A stretch of 33,840 nt of DNA from Pseudomonadota bacterium. Lineage in GTDB: Bacteria; Pseudomonadota; Alphaproteobacteria; Acetobacterales; Acetobacteraceae. The notes under the pieces are model-generated. The model saw nothing but the letters and a program-made list of their open reading frames with translations, was not told the origin of the DNA and made no database searches. Below, in pieces: positions 25,397 through 33,524 of this stretch. How positions within the stretch are numbered: the stretch's first letter is position 1; the number at the start of each line of letters is the position of its first letter. The stretch covers positions 1 to 33,840 of the forward strand of contig JAJZEV010000017.1 of the NCBI GenBank assembly GCA_021805665.1. Reading direction: 5' to 3'. A program made the position numbers and the translations under genes.

Positions 25397-25818
25397 GGTG
25401 CGTCCCGCCACAGTTTCGGGCGGGCGCGAACCGGATCCAGCAGCGACCAATCCCCTTGTTCCAAAATATGGCCGCGCGGAAACGGCGGCCGCGGTTCCAG
25501 CCCCAGCGAGCGGATCACCCGGTCATCGCGATAGTAACATTGCAGAATAACCCGGCCCAAAGTCGCAACGGCGGGGCCGGGTTCGGCAAGCAGCGCGGCT
25601 GCCGCCTGGTCCGGGGCGCCGCCGCCGGATAAATCGGCAAACCGGCCCAGCGCGGCGCGCACCTGGCCACGGTCGCGGCCCAGTGAGCCGAGAATATCGG
25701 CAAATATCGCGGCATCGTCCGCTCCGGGCACATCGAATTCCTCGCTGGCCGGAATCATGGTGCCGGCCAGCAGCCGCAGGTCACGGATTTCCTCAGCGGT
25801 CAGATCGGTATCGGACAT
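25393..25818 (-). CDS. gluconate 2-dehydrogenase subunit 3-like protein
   Basis: A 141-residue, mostly helical protein starting MSDTDLTAEEIRDLRLLAGTMIP, with the family's TMIPASEEFDVPGADD region near residues 20-35 and a GHILEQGDWSLLDPVR end. In FAD-dependent sugar dehydrogenases this small subunit is needed for folding and, via its Tat signal, for export of the flavoprotein. Here no Tat (twin-arginine) signal is present. The 4-nt overlap with the GMC gene indicates a complex that stays in the cytoplasm; this is inferred. It begins 9 nt after the MBL-fold gene. Confidence 0.8.
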   Translation of the reverse strand: MSDTDLTAEEIRDLRLLAGTMIPASEEFDVPGADDAAIFADILGSLGRDRGQVRAALGRFADLSGGGAPDQAAAALLAEPGPAVATLGRVILQCYYRDDRVIRSLGLEPRPPFPRGHILEQGDWSLLDPVRARPKLWRDAP

Positions 25819-25827
25819 GGCCGGCCG

Positions 25828-26703
25828 CTAGTCCCGCTTGTAACGGTAATGGAACCGGTCGCCATCCGACGTCACCAGACCCGCGGTCGGCGACGGAAAA
25901 TGGATCGGCATCAGCAGCGTCCCGGTATCGGCGACCGACCCCAGGAAACGTCGGCGAGACGCCGCGGCCTGTTTCGGATCCCAATCCACCCCCGGACACC
26001 AGTCCGGTTCGCGGCACTGGATCGCGTGGTGCATCATATCGCCGGTCACGATCGCCTTCTGCCCGCGCGAATGGATATTCACGCAGCAATGGCAAGGCGA
26101 ATGTCCCGGCGTCGGCGTCAGCGTGATGGTGTCGTCCAGGGCGTAATCGTCGTCCACCAGCAGCGCCTGGCCCGCCTCCACGATCGGCAGGCAGTTGTCG
26201 CGGAACACCGTGCCGGGCGGGTTGGTGCCCTTGGCGTGCTCAGCCTCCCACACCGCGTATTCGCGTTTATGGAAGACGTATTTGGCGTTTGGGAAGGTCG
26301 GCACCCAGCGCCCGTCCCGCAGCGTCGTGTTCCAGCCGGTGTGATCGATGTGCAGATGCGTGCAGAACACATAGTCGATGGACTCGTAAGTCACGCCCAG
26401 CGCAAACAATTCGTTGCGCCACCGCTCCTTGCCGGGAAAATCGAACGGCGGCGGATGTCCCTTGTCCTCGCCGGTGCAGGTGTCCACCAGAATCGTGTGG
26501 CGCGGGGAGCGGACGACGAAGGTCTGATAGGTCGTCACCATCAGGCCCAGCGCCGGATCGAACACCTCGGGTTCCATCGATGGCAGGTGGCGGTTCCAAA
26601 CCACCGCATCGTACATCGGAAAGAACTGTTCCGGGCGCCGCCACGGGCCTTCCCGTTCGATCACCGCGTCGATTGTGATGTCGCCGATCCTGATCTGCCG
26701 CAT
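25828..26703 (-). CDS. MBL-fold metallo-hydrolase
   Basis: A 291-residue metallo-beta-lactamase-fold enzyme. The zinc motif HLHIDH is at His116, His118, Asp120 and His121. Further ligands are expected in TPGHSPCH and TGDMMHHAIQ, and the final histidine in MPIHFPSPTAG. The sequence resembles the lactonase/N-acyl homoserine lactonase-like branch, but the substrate is not assigned. It is the first gene of a three-gene leftward unit with the subunit-3-like protein and the GMC enzyme. A lactonase acting on the product of a sugar- or alcohol-oxidising enzyme would fit but is speculative. Confidence 0.9.
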   Translation of the reverse strand: MRQIRIGDITIDAVIEREGPWRRPEQFFPMYDAVVWNRHLPSMEPEVFDPALGLMVTTYQTFVVRSPRHTILVDTCTGEDKGHPPPFDFPGKERWRNELFALGVTYESIDYVFCTHLHIDHTGWNTTLRDGRWVPTFPNAKYVFHKREYAVWEAEHAKGTNPPGTVFRDNCLPIVEAGQALLVDDDYALDDTITLTPTPGHSPCHCCVNIHSRGQKAIVTGDMMHHAIQCREPDWCPGVDWDPKQAAASRRRFLGSVADTGTLLMPIHFPSPTAGLVTSDGDRFHYRYKRD

Positions 26704-26822
26704 GGTTGTTTCCCCCGTTCCCCAACCAGGATAACGCGATCCATCGGCGAAAGGAAATTTGACACGGACAGCCCGGGCCGGTTGCTGTAGAAGCGCGGTT
26801 CAACCGATTCAGGAAACAGACA

Positions 26823-27509
26823 ATGATCAAATTCTACTACAATCTGGCGCCCAATCCGACGAAAGTCGCGCTGTGCCTGGAAGAAATGGGCCTGGCCTAC
26901 GAACCGGTGCCGATCGACACCCGCAAGGGCGAGCAACACCAGCCGGCGTTCCTGGCGATCAACCCCAACGCCAAGCTGCCGGCGATCGTCGATGGCGACG
27001 CCACGGTGTTCGACAGTAATGCCATCCTGCTGTACCTGGCGGAAAAGACCGGCCAGTTCCTGCCAGGCAATACCCCGGCTGAACGAGGTGCGCTGCTGTC
27101 GTGGATGATGTTCGTTGCCTCCGGCATCGGCCCGTATTCGGGGCAGGCGGTTCACTTCAAGAACGTGGCGCCGGAACCGAAGGAATACGCGGTTAACCGT
27201 TACGTCTTCGAAGCACAACGCCATTGGGGCATTCTCGATGACCGGCTGTCGCGGAATCGTTTCATGCTGGGCGACACTTACACCATCGTCGATATGGCGG
27301 TGTGGGGCTGGTCGCGCCTGCTGGGTGTCGTTGTTGGCCCGGACGGCGTAACGATGTTTCCGCATGTGCAACGTCACCTTGCCGAAATCGGCGCCCGGCC
27401 GGCCGCCGCCAGGGCGCTGGCGCTGAAGGACCGGCACGCATTCAAGGCCGACATGGACGACGCCGCCCGAATCGCCATGTTCCCGCATCTCGCTAAAAAG
27501 GTCATCTGA
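26823..27509 (+). CDS. glutathione S-transferase family protein
   Basis: A 228-residue cytosolic GST. The N-terminal thioredoxin-like half shows FYYNLAPNPTKVALCLEE, RKGEQHQPAFLAINPNAK, LPAIVDGD and FDSNAILLYLAE (glutathione-binding cis-Pro and Glu/Asp-Ser region). The C-terminal helical half includes FMLGDTYTIVDMAVWGW, with the N-capping box. The KGEQ..FLAINPN pattern resembles the YfcG/Ure2p-like group, which often acts as a disulfide reductase. The ATG at 26823 follows an AGGAAA ribosome site. It reads divergently from the MBL gene; a 119-nt gap would hold both promoters. Confidence 0.9.
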   Translation: MIKFYYNLAPNPTKVALCLEEMGLAYEPVPIDTRKGEQHQPAFLAINPNAKLPAIVDGDATVFDSNAILLYLAEKTGQFLPGNTPAERGALLSWMMFVASGIGPYSGQAVHFKNVAPEPKEYAVNRYVFEAQRHWGILDDRLSRNRFMLGDTYTIVDMAVWGWSRLLGVVVGPDGVTMFPHVQRHLAEIGARPAAARALALKDRHAFKADMDDAARIAMFPHLAKKVI

Positions 27510-27521
27510 TCCGTCAGCCCC

Positions 27522-27565
27522 GGCGGGCGGGCCGGGCCGCGAAACGCGGACTTGATTCGCCCGCC
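27522..27565. repeat. nested inverted repeats between GST and amidohydrolase genes
   Basis: GGCGGGCG (27522-27529) pairs with CGCCCGCC (27558-27565) and encloses CCGCG-aaa-CGCGG (27537-27549). It starts 12 nt after the GST stop. No T-run follows, so it may be a Rho-independent-like stem of weak quality or a leader structure of the amidohydrolase gene. Confidence 0.4.
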
Positions 27566-27613
27566 TAAAGGCGCATCGTTGCCGGCAATGAGAACCGGAG
27601 GAGGAACGAAGCG

Positions 27614-28453
27614 ATGCCGATAATCGACGCCCAGGTGCATGCCTATGAGCGTGATCGACCGGAACGCCCGTGGGCCGGTGTCCTGCATGGGCCGGCCGAG
27701 GTGACCGGCGACGATATGGTCGCGGCAATGGACGCGGTCGGTGTCGATGGCGCGCTGCTGGTATCCCCGTTCACGATGTATCGTTACGATGCCAGCTACG
27801 CGTTGCAGGTGTACGCCGAACATCCCGGCCGCTTCGCGCTCATCAAACCAGTCGATCCGGCCGATCCCGGCGTAGTCGAAACGATCCAGGACTGGGCCGC
27901 CACGAAAGGAACCGTGGCGATCCGGATCATGATGACCCGTGGCGTGTCGGAGGATGCCGACGATCCCGGCATCAACCGCGTTTTGGCCACCGCCGCGAGA
28001 CTGGGGATTCCAGTCAATCTGCTGTGCTGGGGCAGGGTGGAGCAGGCACGCAGACTGGCTGCCCGTAATCCCGATACGCAGCTGGTGATCGATCACCTGG
28101 GTCTGCAACAACCATTCGAGCCCCCAGTCCCCGCCAACCCTTTCGCCGACCTCTCCACCGTGCTCGGTCTTGCCGCACACGCCAACGTGGCGATCAAGAT
28201 TTCCGGGGCCTGCACGCTGTCGCACGAACCGTTCCCCTATAAAGACATTTGGGATCCGATCCGCCGCATCGTCGATGCGTTCGGCATCGGCCGCTGCATG
28301 TGGGGCACGGACTGGACGCGGGCCGTCGAACTGCTGACCTATGCGCAGGGCGTGGACGCCTTCCGGACCACCGACCGGTTGTCGGCCGGCGACAAGCAGG
28401 CGCTGATGGGCGGAACGCTGGCGAAAATCTACAATTGGTCCCCACAGCGGTAA
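27614..28453 (+). CDS. amidohydrolase family protein (COG3618-type TIM-barrel)
   Basis: A 279-residue TIM-barrel metal hydrolase. It begins MPIIDAQVHAYE, carrying the D-x-x-x-H metal motif (Asp5, His9). It continues with IKPVDPADPG, VIDHLGLQ (His ligand region) and GRCMWGTDWTRA (late-strand Asp). This pattern belongs to the group of lactonases and decarboxylases acting on sugar lactones or aromatic acids. The substrate is not assigned. ATG 27614 is preceded by GGAGGAGGAA, a strong ribosome site. Confidence 0.88.
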   Translation: MPIIDAQVHAYERDRPERPWAGVLHGPAEVTGDDMVAAMDAVGVDGALLVSPFTMYRYDASYALQVYAEHPGRFALIKPVDPADPGVVETIQDWAATKGTVAIRIMMTRGVSEDADDPGINRVLATAARLGIPVNLLCWGRVEQARRLAARNPDTQLVIDHLGLQQPFEPPVPANPFADLSTVLGLAAHANVAIKISGACTLSHEPFPYKDIWDPIRRIVDAFGIGRCMWGTDWTRAVELLTYAQGVDAFRTTDRLSAGDKQALMGGTLAKIYNWSPQR

Positions 28454-28474
28454 GCGCGCGTTGCCGCCCGGGGG

Positions 28475-28532
28475 GTTGCTCGATGGTTTCTTCATTCGCA
28501 CCAACCGCCTCGCCGCCGGGAAATCGAGCAAC
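28475..28532. repeat. 10-bp perfect inverted repeat before the HpaB-like gene
   Basis: GTTGCTCGAT (28475-28484) and ATCGAGCAAC (28523-28532) are perfect inverted copies separated by 38 nt, in the 243-nt gap between the amidohydrolase and the monooxygenase genes. A second, tight hairpin, TCGGCCG/CGGCCGA, lies at 28589-28607. A looping operator or a processed leader is possible; neither is proven. Confidence 0.45.
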
Positions 28533-28696
28533 AATCTGCAACCCACTCCGCATGCACCCCATGGCGCCCGGCTGAGTCCCACCTGGTCTCGGCCGAAGCC
28601 CGGCCGATCGGCTGGCGGGATGGCATAGGGGGTCTTGTATTCGGCTGGCGAACGGGCACAAAGCCAGGGTCGGAAACCGACGGGGAGATCGAAAAA

Positions 28697-30136
28697 ATGC
28701 CAGCACGCACCGGGGCACAATTTCTCAGCGGGCTTCGCGACAGCCGCGAGGTCTGGCTGGGCGGACAACGGGTTAGCGACCCGATGGACCATCCGGCGCT
28801 GCGCGGCGCGGCCGAAGCCATCGCCGCGACGTTCGACCTGCACCATCGGTATCCGGACGACTGTCTGATGCCCGATCCGGAAACCGGGGAACCGATCGCG
28901 GTCAGCCACATGATCCCGGCCTCCAAGGACGATTTACGACGCCGGCACAGGGCGTTGCGGCGGGTTGCGGAATTCTCGGTCGGGCTGATGGGGCGCACGC
29001 CGGACTATATGAATGTCACCTACGCTGGGTTTGCCGGACGGGCCGACGAATGGGCGGTGAATGGCAACGAGGAAGGGGCGGAAAATCTGGTCGCCTTCCA
29101 GAAGGTGCTACGCCGCGACGATCTGAGTCTGACCCACACGCTGATCCATGCAATGTCGGACAAGTCCAAGGGGCATGTACCGACAGGGCTGGACGAGACT
29201 CAGTTGCACACCGTGGAAAAGACCGAACATGGCATCCTGGTGCGCGGCGCCCGGGTGCTGGCGACGCTGGCGCCGTTTTCGGATGAAATCGCGGTGTATC
29301 CCAGCCAGCCGATGCCGGATGCCAGCCACCGCCATGCGTTGTCGTTTTGTATCCGGATGGATACGCCGGGGCTGAAGTTCATCTGCCGCGACAGTGTCTC
29401 ATTGCCCGACAACCGGTTCGATCATCCGATGTCGGGGCGGTTCGACGAGCAGGATGCGTTTGTGATTTTCGACAACGTCGAAGTGCCGCGCGACCGGGTG
29501 TTCTGCGACGGCAATCTGAAGGTGTACAACTCTGTGATGTCGGCCAGTTGGCGTGCCAACGCGATGCAGCAGACAATGATCAGGGCTTGGACCAAGCTGG
29601 AATTCGCCTGGGGCCTGGCGTGCCGGATGGCGGAGGCGATCGGTGCATCCGACCCGGTGACCCTGCAAATGCTGGGCGAAATCTGGAGTTTCGCCGAACT
29701 CGCCCGGTCCGCCGTGATGGCGGGCGAGGAGGGGGCGTACCACCACGGCAACGGGGCGTGGTTCCTGGATGGGCGACCGATGGACGCGCTGCGGACCTCA
29801 CTGCCGTATTGGTTCCCGCGGGTGAACGAAATCATCCGGCTGATCGGGTCGCACAATGTGCTGGCGACGCCGCCGGCGGCGGCGTTCGACGATCCGTATT
29901 TGCGGCCGCTGATCGACAAATATCTACGCGGGGCAGGGGATACGACGGCGCGGGAGCGGGCGCGGATTTTCCGGCTGGGTTGGGATTTCGCCGGCAGCGC
30001 GCTGGCGAGCCGGAATGAGCAGTACGAGCGGTTCTACCTGACCTCGGGCGCGCGCAACCGCCAGAACGTGCAGATGCGGGCGGATCGAACCGAGGCGAAC
30101 CGGCTGGTGGACCGGTTCCTGACCGAGGCGGTGTGA
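28697..30136 (+). CDS. 4-hydroxyphenylacetate 3-hydroxylase (HpaB)-like flavin monooxygenase, oxygenase component
   Basis: A 479-residue protein of the HpaB/PvcC family, two-component FADH2-dependent aromatic hydroxylases with an acyl-CoA-dehydrogenase-like fold. Family landmarks include MPARTGAQFLSGLRDSREVW at the start, PETGEPIAVSHMIPASKDDL, the central GLDETQLHTVEKTEHGILVRGA, FDEQDAFVIFDNVEVPRDRVF, and the C-terminal RPLIDKYLRGAGDTTARERARIFRL. The start is ATG 28697 with a GGGGAG ribosome site. No flavin reductase (HpaC) gene is seen in the window. The true substrate could be a phenol other than 4-hydroxyphenylacetate. It ends 25 nt from a convergent aminotransferase gene. Confidence 0.9.
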   Translation: MPARTGAQFLSGLRDSREVWLGGQRVSDPMDHPALRGAAEAIAATFDLHHRYPDDCLMPDPETGEPIAVSHMIPASKDDLRRRHRALRRVAEFSVGLMGRTPDYMNVTYAGFAGRADEWAVNGNEEGAENLVAFQKVLRRDDLSLTHTLIHAMSDKSKGHVPTGLDETQLHTVEKTEHGILVRGARVLATLAPFSDEIAVYPSQPMPDASHRHALSFCIRMDTPGLKFICRDSVSLPDNRFDHPMSGRFDEQDAFVIFDNVEVPRDRVFCDGNLKVYNSVMSASWRANAMQQTMIRAWTKLEFAWGLACRMAEAIGASDPVTLQMLGEIWSFAELARSAVMAGEEGAYHHGNGAWFLDGRPMDALRTSLPYWFPRVNEIIRLIGSHNVLATPPAAAFDDPYLRPLIDKYLRGAGDTTARERARIFRLGWDFAGSALASRNEQYERFYLTSGARNRQNVQMRADRTEANRLVDRFLTEAV

Positions 30137-30142
30137 GCGGGT

Positions 30143-30169
30143 GGGGCTTGCTCGGCGGCCGTTAGCCCC
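30143..30169. terminator. possible shared stem-loop between convergent genes
   Basis: GGGGCT (30143-30148) pairs with AGCCCC (30164-30169) over a 15-nt loop in the gap between the HpaB-like gene and the aminotransferase gene, overlapping the latter's stop codon. It could end transcription from both sides, but there is no T-run on either strand. Confidence 0.3.
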
Positions 30170-31391
30170 GGGCGACGTTGCCGCTTCTTATTGGAATTCC
30201 CGTCTCCTCGTAACAAACCCGGGCGAGTTCGGCCACGCCGGCCTTGATGGTTTCCTTCCCGGGCATGGCGAAACACAGGCGCAGACAGTTGCTGGAGTTA
30301 CCGGCGCTGACCGCCCATTCCGGACCCGGATTGAACACGATCCCCGCATCGGCGGCGGGTTTGACCAGCTTGCGCACATCGACCTCCGGCGGCAGCCTGA
30401 TCCACAGGAAGATGCCGCCTTTCGGCACCCAACATTCCGCCGAAGATCCGAATTCGCGCGCCACCGCCTCGATCATCGTGTCCAGTTTTTCGCGCAGAAC
30501 GCCGTTCAGGTGGACCATGTGGCTGTCGAAATGTTGAGAGAAATACTCGGCGACGACCATCTGATCCAGCGCGCCGGTGCCGCTGTCGCCCTTCAGCGGC
30601 AGCAGACGGCTCATGATATCCGGGGGCGCGATAACGTAGCCAAGCCGCAGGGCAGGGGCGAGGGATTTGGAGAACGAGCCGAGATGGATCACGCACCCGG
30701 GATCCAGGGCATACAGAGCCGGCGGAGCTTCGATGCCGTCCCACAGCAGATCGGCGTAGCACTCATCCTCGAAGATCGCGACGTTGTATTCCTTTGCTAA
30801 TGCGATCAGCGCGTGGCGTCGGTCCAGCGGCAGAATACTGGCCGTCGGGTTCTGGATGGTGGGGATGGTGTAGATGAATTTCGGCGTGATGCCTTCCGCC
30901 TTCAAATTCGCCAGCTGCGCCGCCAGCGCGTCGATGACGATGCCATCCCCGTCCAGCTTCATGCCCGCCAGATTCGCGCCCAGCTTGCGGAATCTGTTCA
31001 ATGCACCCTGGTAACAATATTCCTCGGTCAGCACGGTATCGCCGGGATTCACCAGCAGTTTGCTGATCATATCCAGGCCCTGGCCGGAACCGGTGGTGAT
31101 CAGGATGTCCTCCACCGACGCGGCGATACCGCGCTGCCGCCGGGACTTGTCCGCGACAAACTGGCGCAAGCCCGGATACCCCTGTGGTCCCAGGCCCAGA
31201 TTGTAGATCGCCAGCTTCGATCCCTCGCGACGCAGGACGGACGCGGCAGCCTCGATCAGGCCCTCGATGGGGATTTGTTCCGGGTCGTTGTTGCCACCGA
31301 CAAAATAATATTTTGGAAATGGCGCCCAACGGGGGGCAGCCGGCGGCAGATCGGCGCTGAACAGCCTGCTGTAGTCTATCGTTGAAGACAT
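30162..31391 (-). CDS. PLP-dependent aminotransferase (class I/II, 2-aminoadipate-type)
   Basis: A 409-residue fold-type I aminotransferase. The PLP lysine is Lys242 in GSFSKSLAPALRLGY; Asn181 (IPTIQNPT) and Asp209 (IFEDECYADL) are the usual pyridine-ring contacts, and a late Arg is in NCLRLCF. It resembles the LysN/MocR-aminotransferase group but has no DNA-binding domain. The ATG at 31391 follows GGGGGGAAACGACAGA, a strong ribosome site; an upstream in-frame ATG at 31451 lies inside the neighbouring gene and is not used. It lies 34 nt after the SDR gene, in the same leftward unit. The amino donor and substrate are unknown. Confidence 0.9.
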   Translation of the reverse strand: MSSTIDYSRLFSADLPPAAPRWAPFPKYYFVGGNNDPEQIPIEGLIEAAASVLRREGSKLAIYNLGLGPQGYPGLRQFVADKSRRQRGIAASVEDILITTGSGQGLDMISKLLVNPGDTVLTEEYCYQGALNRFRKLGANLAGMKLDGDGIVIDALAAQLANLKAEGITPKFIYTIPTIQNPTASILPLDRRHALIALAKEYNVAIFEDECYADLLWDGIEAPPALYALDPGCVIHLGSFSKSLAPALRLGYVIAPPDIMSRLLPLKGDSGTGALDQMVVAEYFSQHFDSHMVHLNGVLREKLDTMIEAVAREFGSSAECWVPKGGIFLWIRLPPEVDVRKLVKPAADAGIVFNPGPEWAVSAGNSSNCLRLCFAMPGKETIKAGVAELARVCYEETGIPIRSGNVARG

Positions 31392-31425
31392 TCTGTCGTT
31401 TCCCCCCGTTGTTTTGCCCAACCGG

Positions 31426-32211
31426 TTACATGGTGTTTTGCATATCCGCATCGACGCTGATCGCCTGACCGCTGATCGTGCCGCCGAACGGGCTGGCCAG
31501 GTACAGCGCCATGTTGGCGATGTCCTGTTGGGTGACGAAACACTTCAGGCTGGTCGTCGCCACCGTCCGTTCGGTCATTTCATTTTCGGAGATCGACGCC
31601 GCCTGTGCCTTCGCCTTGATCACCGCCCGAATCCGCGGGCCATCCACCGGCCCCGGCAGGATCGCGTTAACCCGGATGCCGTCCGGTCCCAGTTCGATCG
31701 ACAGCGACTTGGTAAACCCGATCACGCCCCACTTCGCCGCCGCGTACGGCGCCCGCAGCGCAAAACCGAACCGCCCGGCCGCCGACGACAAATTGACGAT
31801 CGCCCCGCCGCCGTTGGCCCGCAGTGCCGGAATCGCCCGCCGAGACATGTGGAACATCGACCCCACGTCGATTCGCAGCGTGGCATCCAGTTCCTCGGGC
31901 GTCACATGTTCCACCAGCGCCGTTGGCCCGGCGATGCCGGCATTGTTCACCAGCACATCCAGCCCGCCCAGGTGCTTCACCGCGGCGTCGATGAACGCCT
32001 CGCACTGCGCCGGATCGCCGGCATCGGCCCGCATGCCCGCATGGCCGCAGGTCTCCAGCGCCTTCGCATCCACGTCGCTGACGAACACGGTCGCGCCGCA
32101 ATAGGCGAAACTATCGGCCATGACCTTGCCGATGCCGTTCGCGCCGGCCGAAATCGCCACCTTGTAGCCAGTCAGATCGACCGTCAGCGGCGTCAGTGCT
32201 CCGGAAACCAT
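31426..32211 (-). CDS. short-chain dehydrogenase/reductase (SDR family)
   Basis: A 261-residue classical SDR. It has a cofactor loop AGANGIG (22-28), NNAG (89-92), Ser142/143 in NLSSAAG, and catalytic Tyr156 and Lys160 in the YAAAK segment. Asp46 at the end of the second strand (VFVSDVDAK) suggests NAD rather than NADP preference. The start is ATG 32211. It reads divergently from the LVIVD-repeat gene across a 66-nt gap and is followed by the aminotransferase gene. The substrate is unknown. Confidence 0.92.
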   Translation of the reverse strand: MVSGALTPLTVDLTGYKVAISAGANGIGKVMADSFAYCGATVFVSDVDAKALETCGHAGMRADAGDPAQCEAFIDAAVKHLGGLDVLVNNAGIAGPTALVEHVTPEELDATLRIDVGSMFHMSRRAIPALRANGGGAIVNLSSAAGRFGFALRAPYAAAKWGVIGFTKSLSIELGPDGIRVNAILPGPVDGPRIRAVIKAKAQAASISENEMTERTVATTSLKCFVTQQDIANMALYLASPFGGTISGQAISVDADMQNTM

Positions 32212-32277
32212 GTGTCACTTCCCCTTTCCCATGTGTTGGCTAATGTGATCGCGCCGAATCAACAGGGAGGCAAGGGC

Positions 32278-33504
32278 ATGATCACGCCAGAAGGCGCGCG
32301 CAACATCTCGTTCGTGGGGCACACGAACCAGGGCGGGCGTGGCGATGGTGTCCAGGTCATGGTCAATCGCGGCCACGCCTATATCGGCACGCGCGTTTCC
32401 CGGGGCGTTGTCGTTACGGATGTGCGCGACCCGCGCAACCCGAAGCCGGTCAATTTCATGCCGATCCATCCCAATTCCTGGTGCATGCACCTGCAGACCG
32501 CCAACGATCTGCTGCTGTGTATCGAAGAACTGGACCTGAAGGCGCTGCTGTCGCTGAAGGATTATTACGGCGGGTCGAACCAGGTCGATTCGTCGCGTTA
32601 CGGCAAACGCGGCGAGGATTTTTCCGCCGGCATGCGGGTTTACGACATCTCCGATCCCGCCAATCCGCGCCCGATCGGGTTCATGGAGGTCCAGGGGCTG
32701 GGTCTTCACCGTATCTGGTGGACCGGGGGACGCTATGCCTATGCCTCCGCGTTGCTGGACGGGTTCCTGGACCACATCCTGATCAGCATCGACATGGCGG
32801 ACCCGACGAAGCCCCGGGAAGTTGGGCGCTGGTGGATCCCCGGCATGAACGCGGCGGCGGGCGAAACCGCGAGCTGGACCGGGCGGTGGGCGCTGCACCA
32901 CGCGGTGGTGGAGGATGGCATCGCCTATGGAAGCTGGCGCAACGGCGGGCTGACGATCCTGGACGTGAAGGACCCGGCGCACATGTCGCTAATCGCGCAT
33001 CGCAACTGGTCGCCGCCGTACGGCGGGGGAACCCACAGTGCGTTGCCGCTGCACGATCGCGGCCTGCTGGTGGTGGCGGACGAGGCAACGCTGAACATCG
33101 ATCAGGAGCAGATGAAGCGCACCTGGGTGTTCGACATCCGCGAGAAATCCAATCCGATCTCGATCTCCACCATGCCGACGCCATCGGATCAGGACTACGT
33201 CAGCATCGGTGGCCAGTTCGGGCCGCATAACCTGCATGAGAACCGGCCGGGATCGTTCCGGTCCTCGACCACGATCTTTGCCACATGGCAGAGCGCGGGG
33301 GTGCGGGTATTCGACATCGAAAACCCCTATCGGCCGGAGGAAATCGGCTACTTCGTGCCGCCGCGGCCGACGACGTGGATGGAGCCGATGCGCGGGCGGG
33401 CGAAAGTGCGCCACACGGCCGATATCTTCGTCGCGGAGGATGGGCTGATGTACGTCACCGATTACGACGCCGGCCTGTACATTCTTCAGTGGAACGGGGC
33501 GTAG
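32278..33504 (+). CDS. LVIVD-repeat beta-propeller-like protein
   Basis: A 408-residue protein built of repeats with the pattern VxDVRDPRNPKPV, VYDISDPANPRPIG, SIDMADPTKPREVG, ILDVKDPAHMSLIA, VFDIREKSNPISIS and VFDIENPYRPEEIG. These are typical LVIVD repeats, predicted to form a propeller. Conserved histidines in ALHHAVV, GGTHSALPLHD, FGPHNLHENR and VRHTADIF could bind metal. No signal peptide is seen, so a cytoplasmic location is likely, unlike many secreted members. The enzymatic role is not known. ATG 32278 follows AGGGAGG. The next gene begins 20 nt later. Confidence 0.85.
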   Translation: MITPEGARNISFVGHTNQGGRGDGVQVMVNRGHAYIGTRVSRGVVVTDVRDPRNPKPVNFMPIHPNSWCMHLQTANDLLLCIEELDLKALLSLKDYYGGSNQVDSSRYGKRGEDFSAGMRVYDISDPANPRPIGFMEVQGLGLHRIWWTGGRYAYASALLDGFLDHILISIDMADPTKPREVGRWWIPGMNAAAGETASWTGRWALHHAVVEDGIAYGSWRNGGLTILDVKDPAHMSLIAHRNWSPPYGGGTHSALPLHDRGLLVVADEATLNIDQEQMKRTWVFDIREKSNPISISTMPTPSDQDYVSIGGQFGPHNLHENRPGSFRSSTTIFATWQSAGVRVFDIENPYRPEEIGYFVPPRPTTWMEPMRGRAKVRHTADIFVAEDGLMYVTDYDAGLYILQWNGA

Positions 33505-33524
33505 AAAATCTCCAGGAGGAAACA

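Noticed and set aside
23573-25534. A 653-codon open frame antisense to the second GMC gene
   Set aside because: No recognisable domain; the opposite strand encodes a complete flavoprotein with FAD and cysteine motifs.
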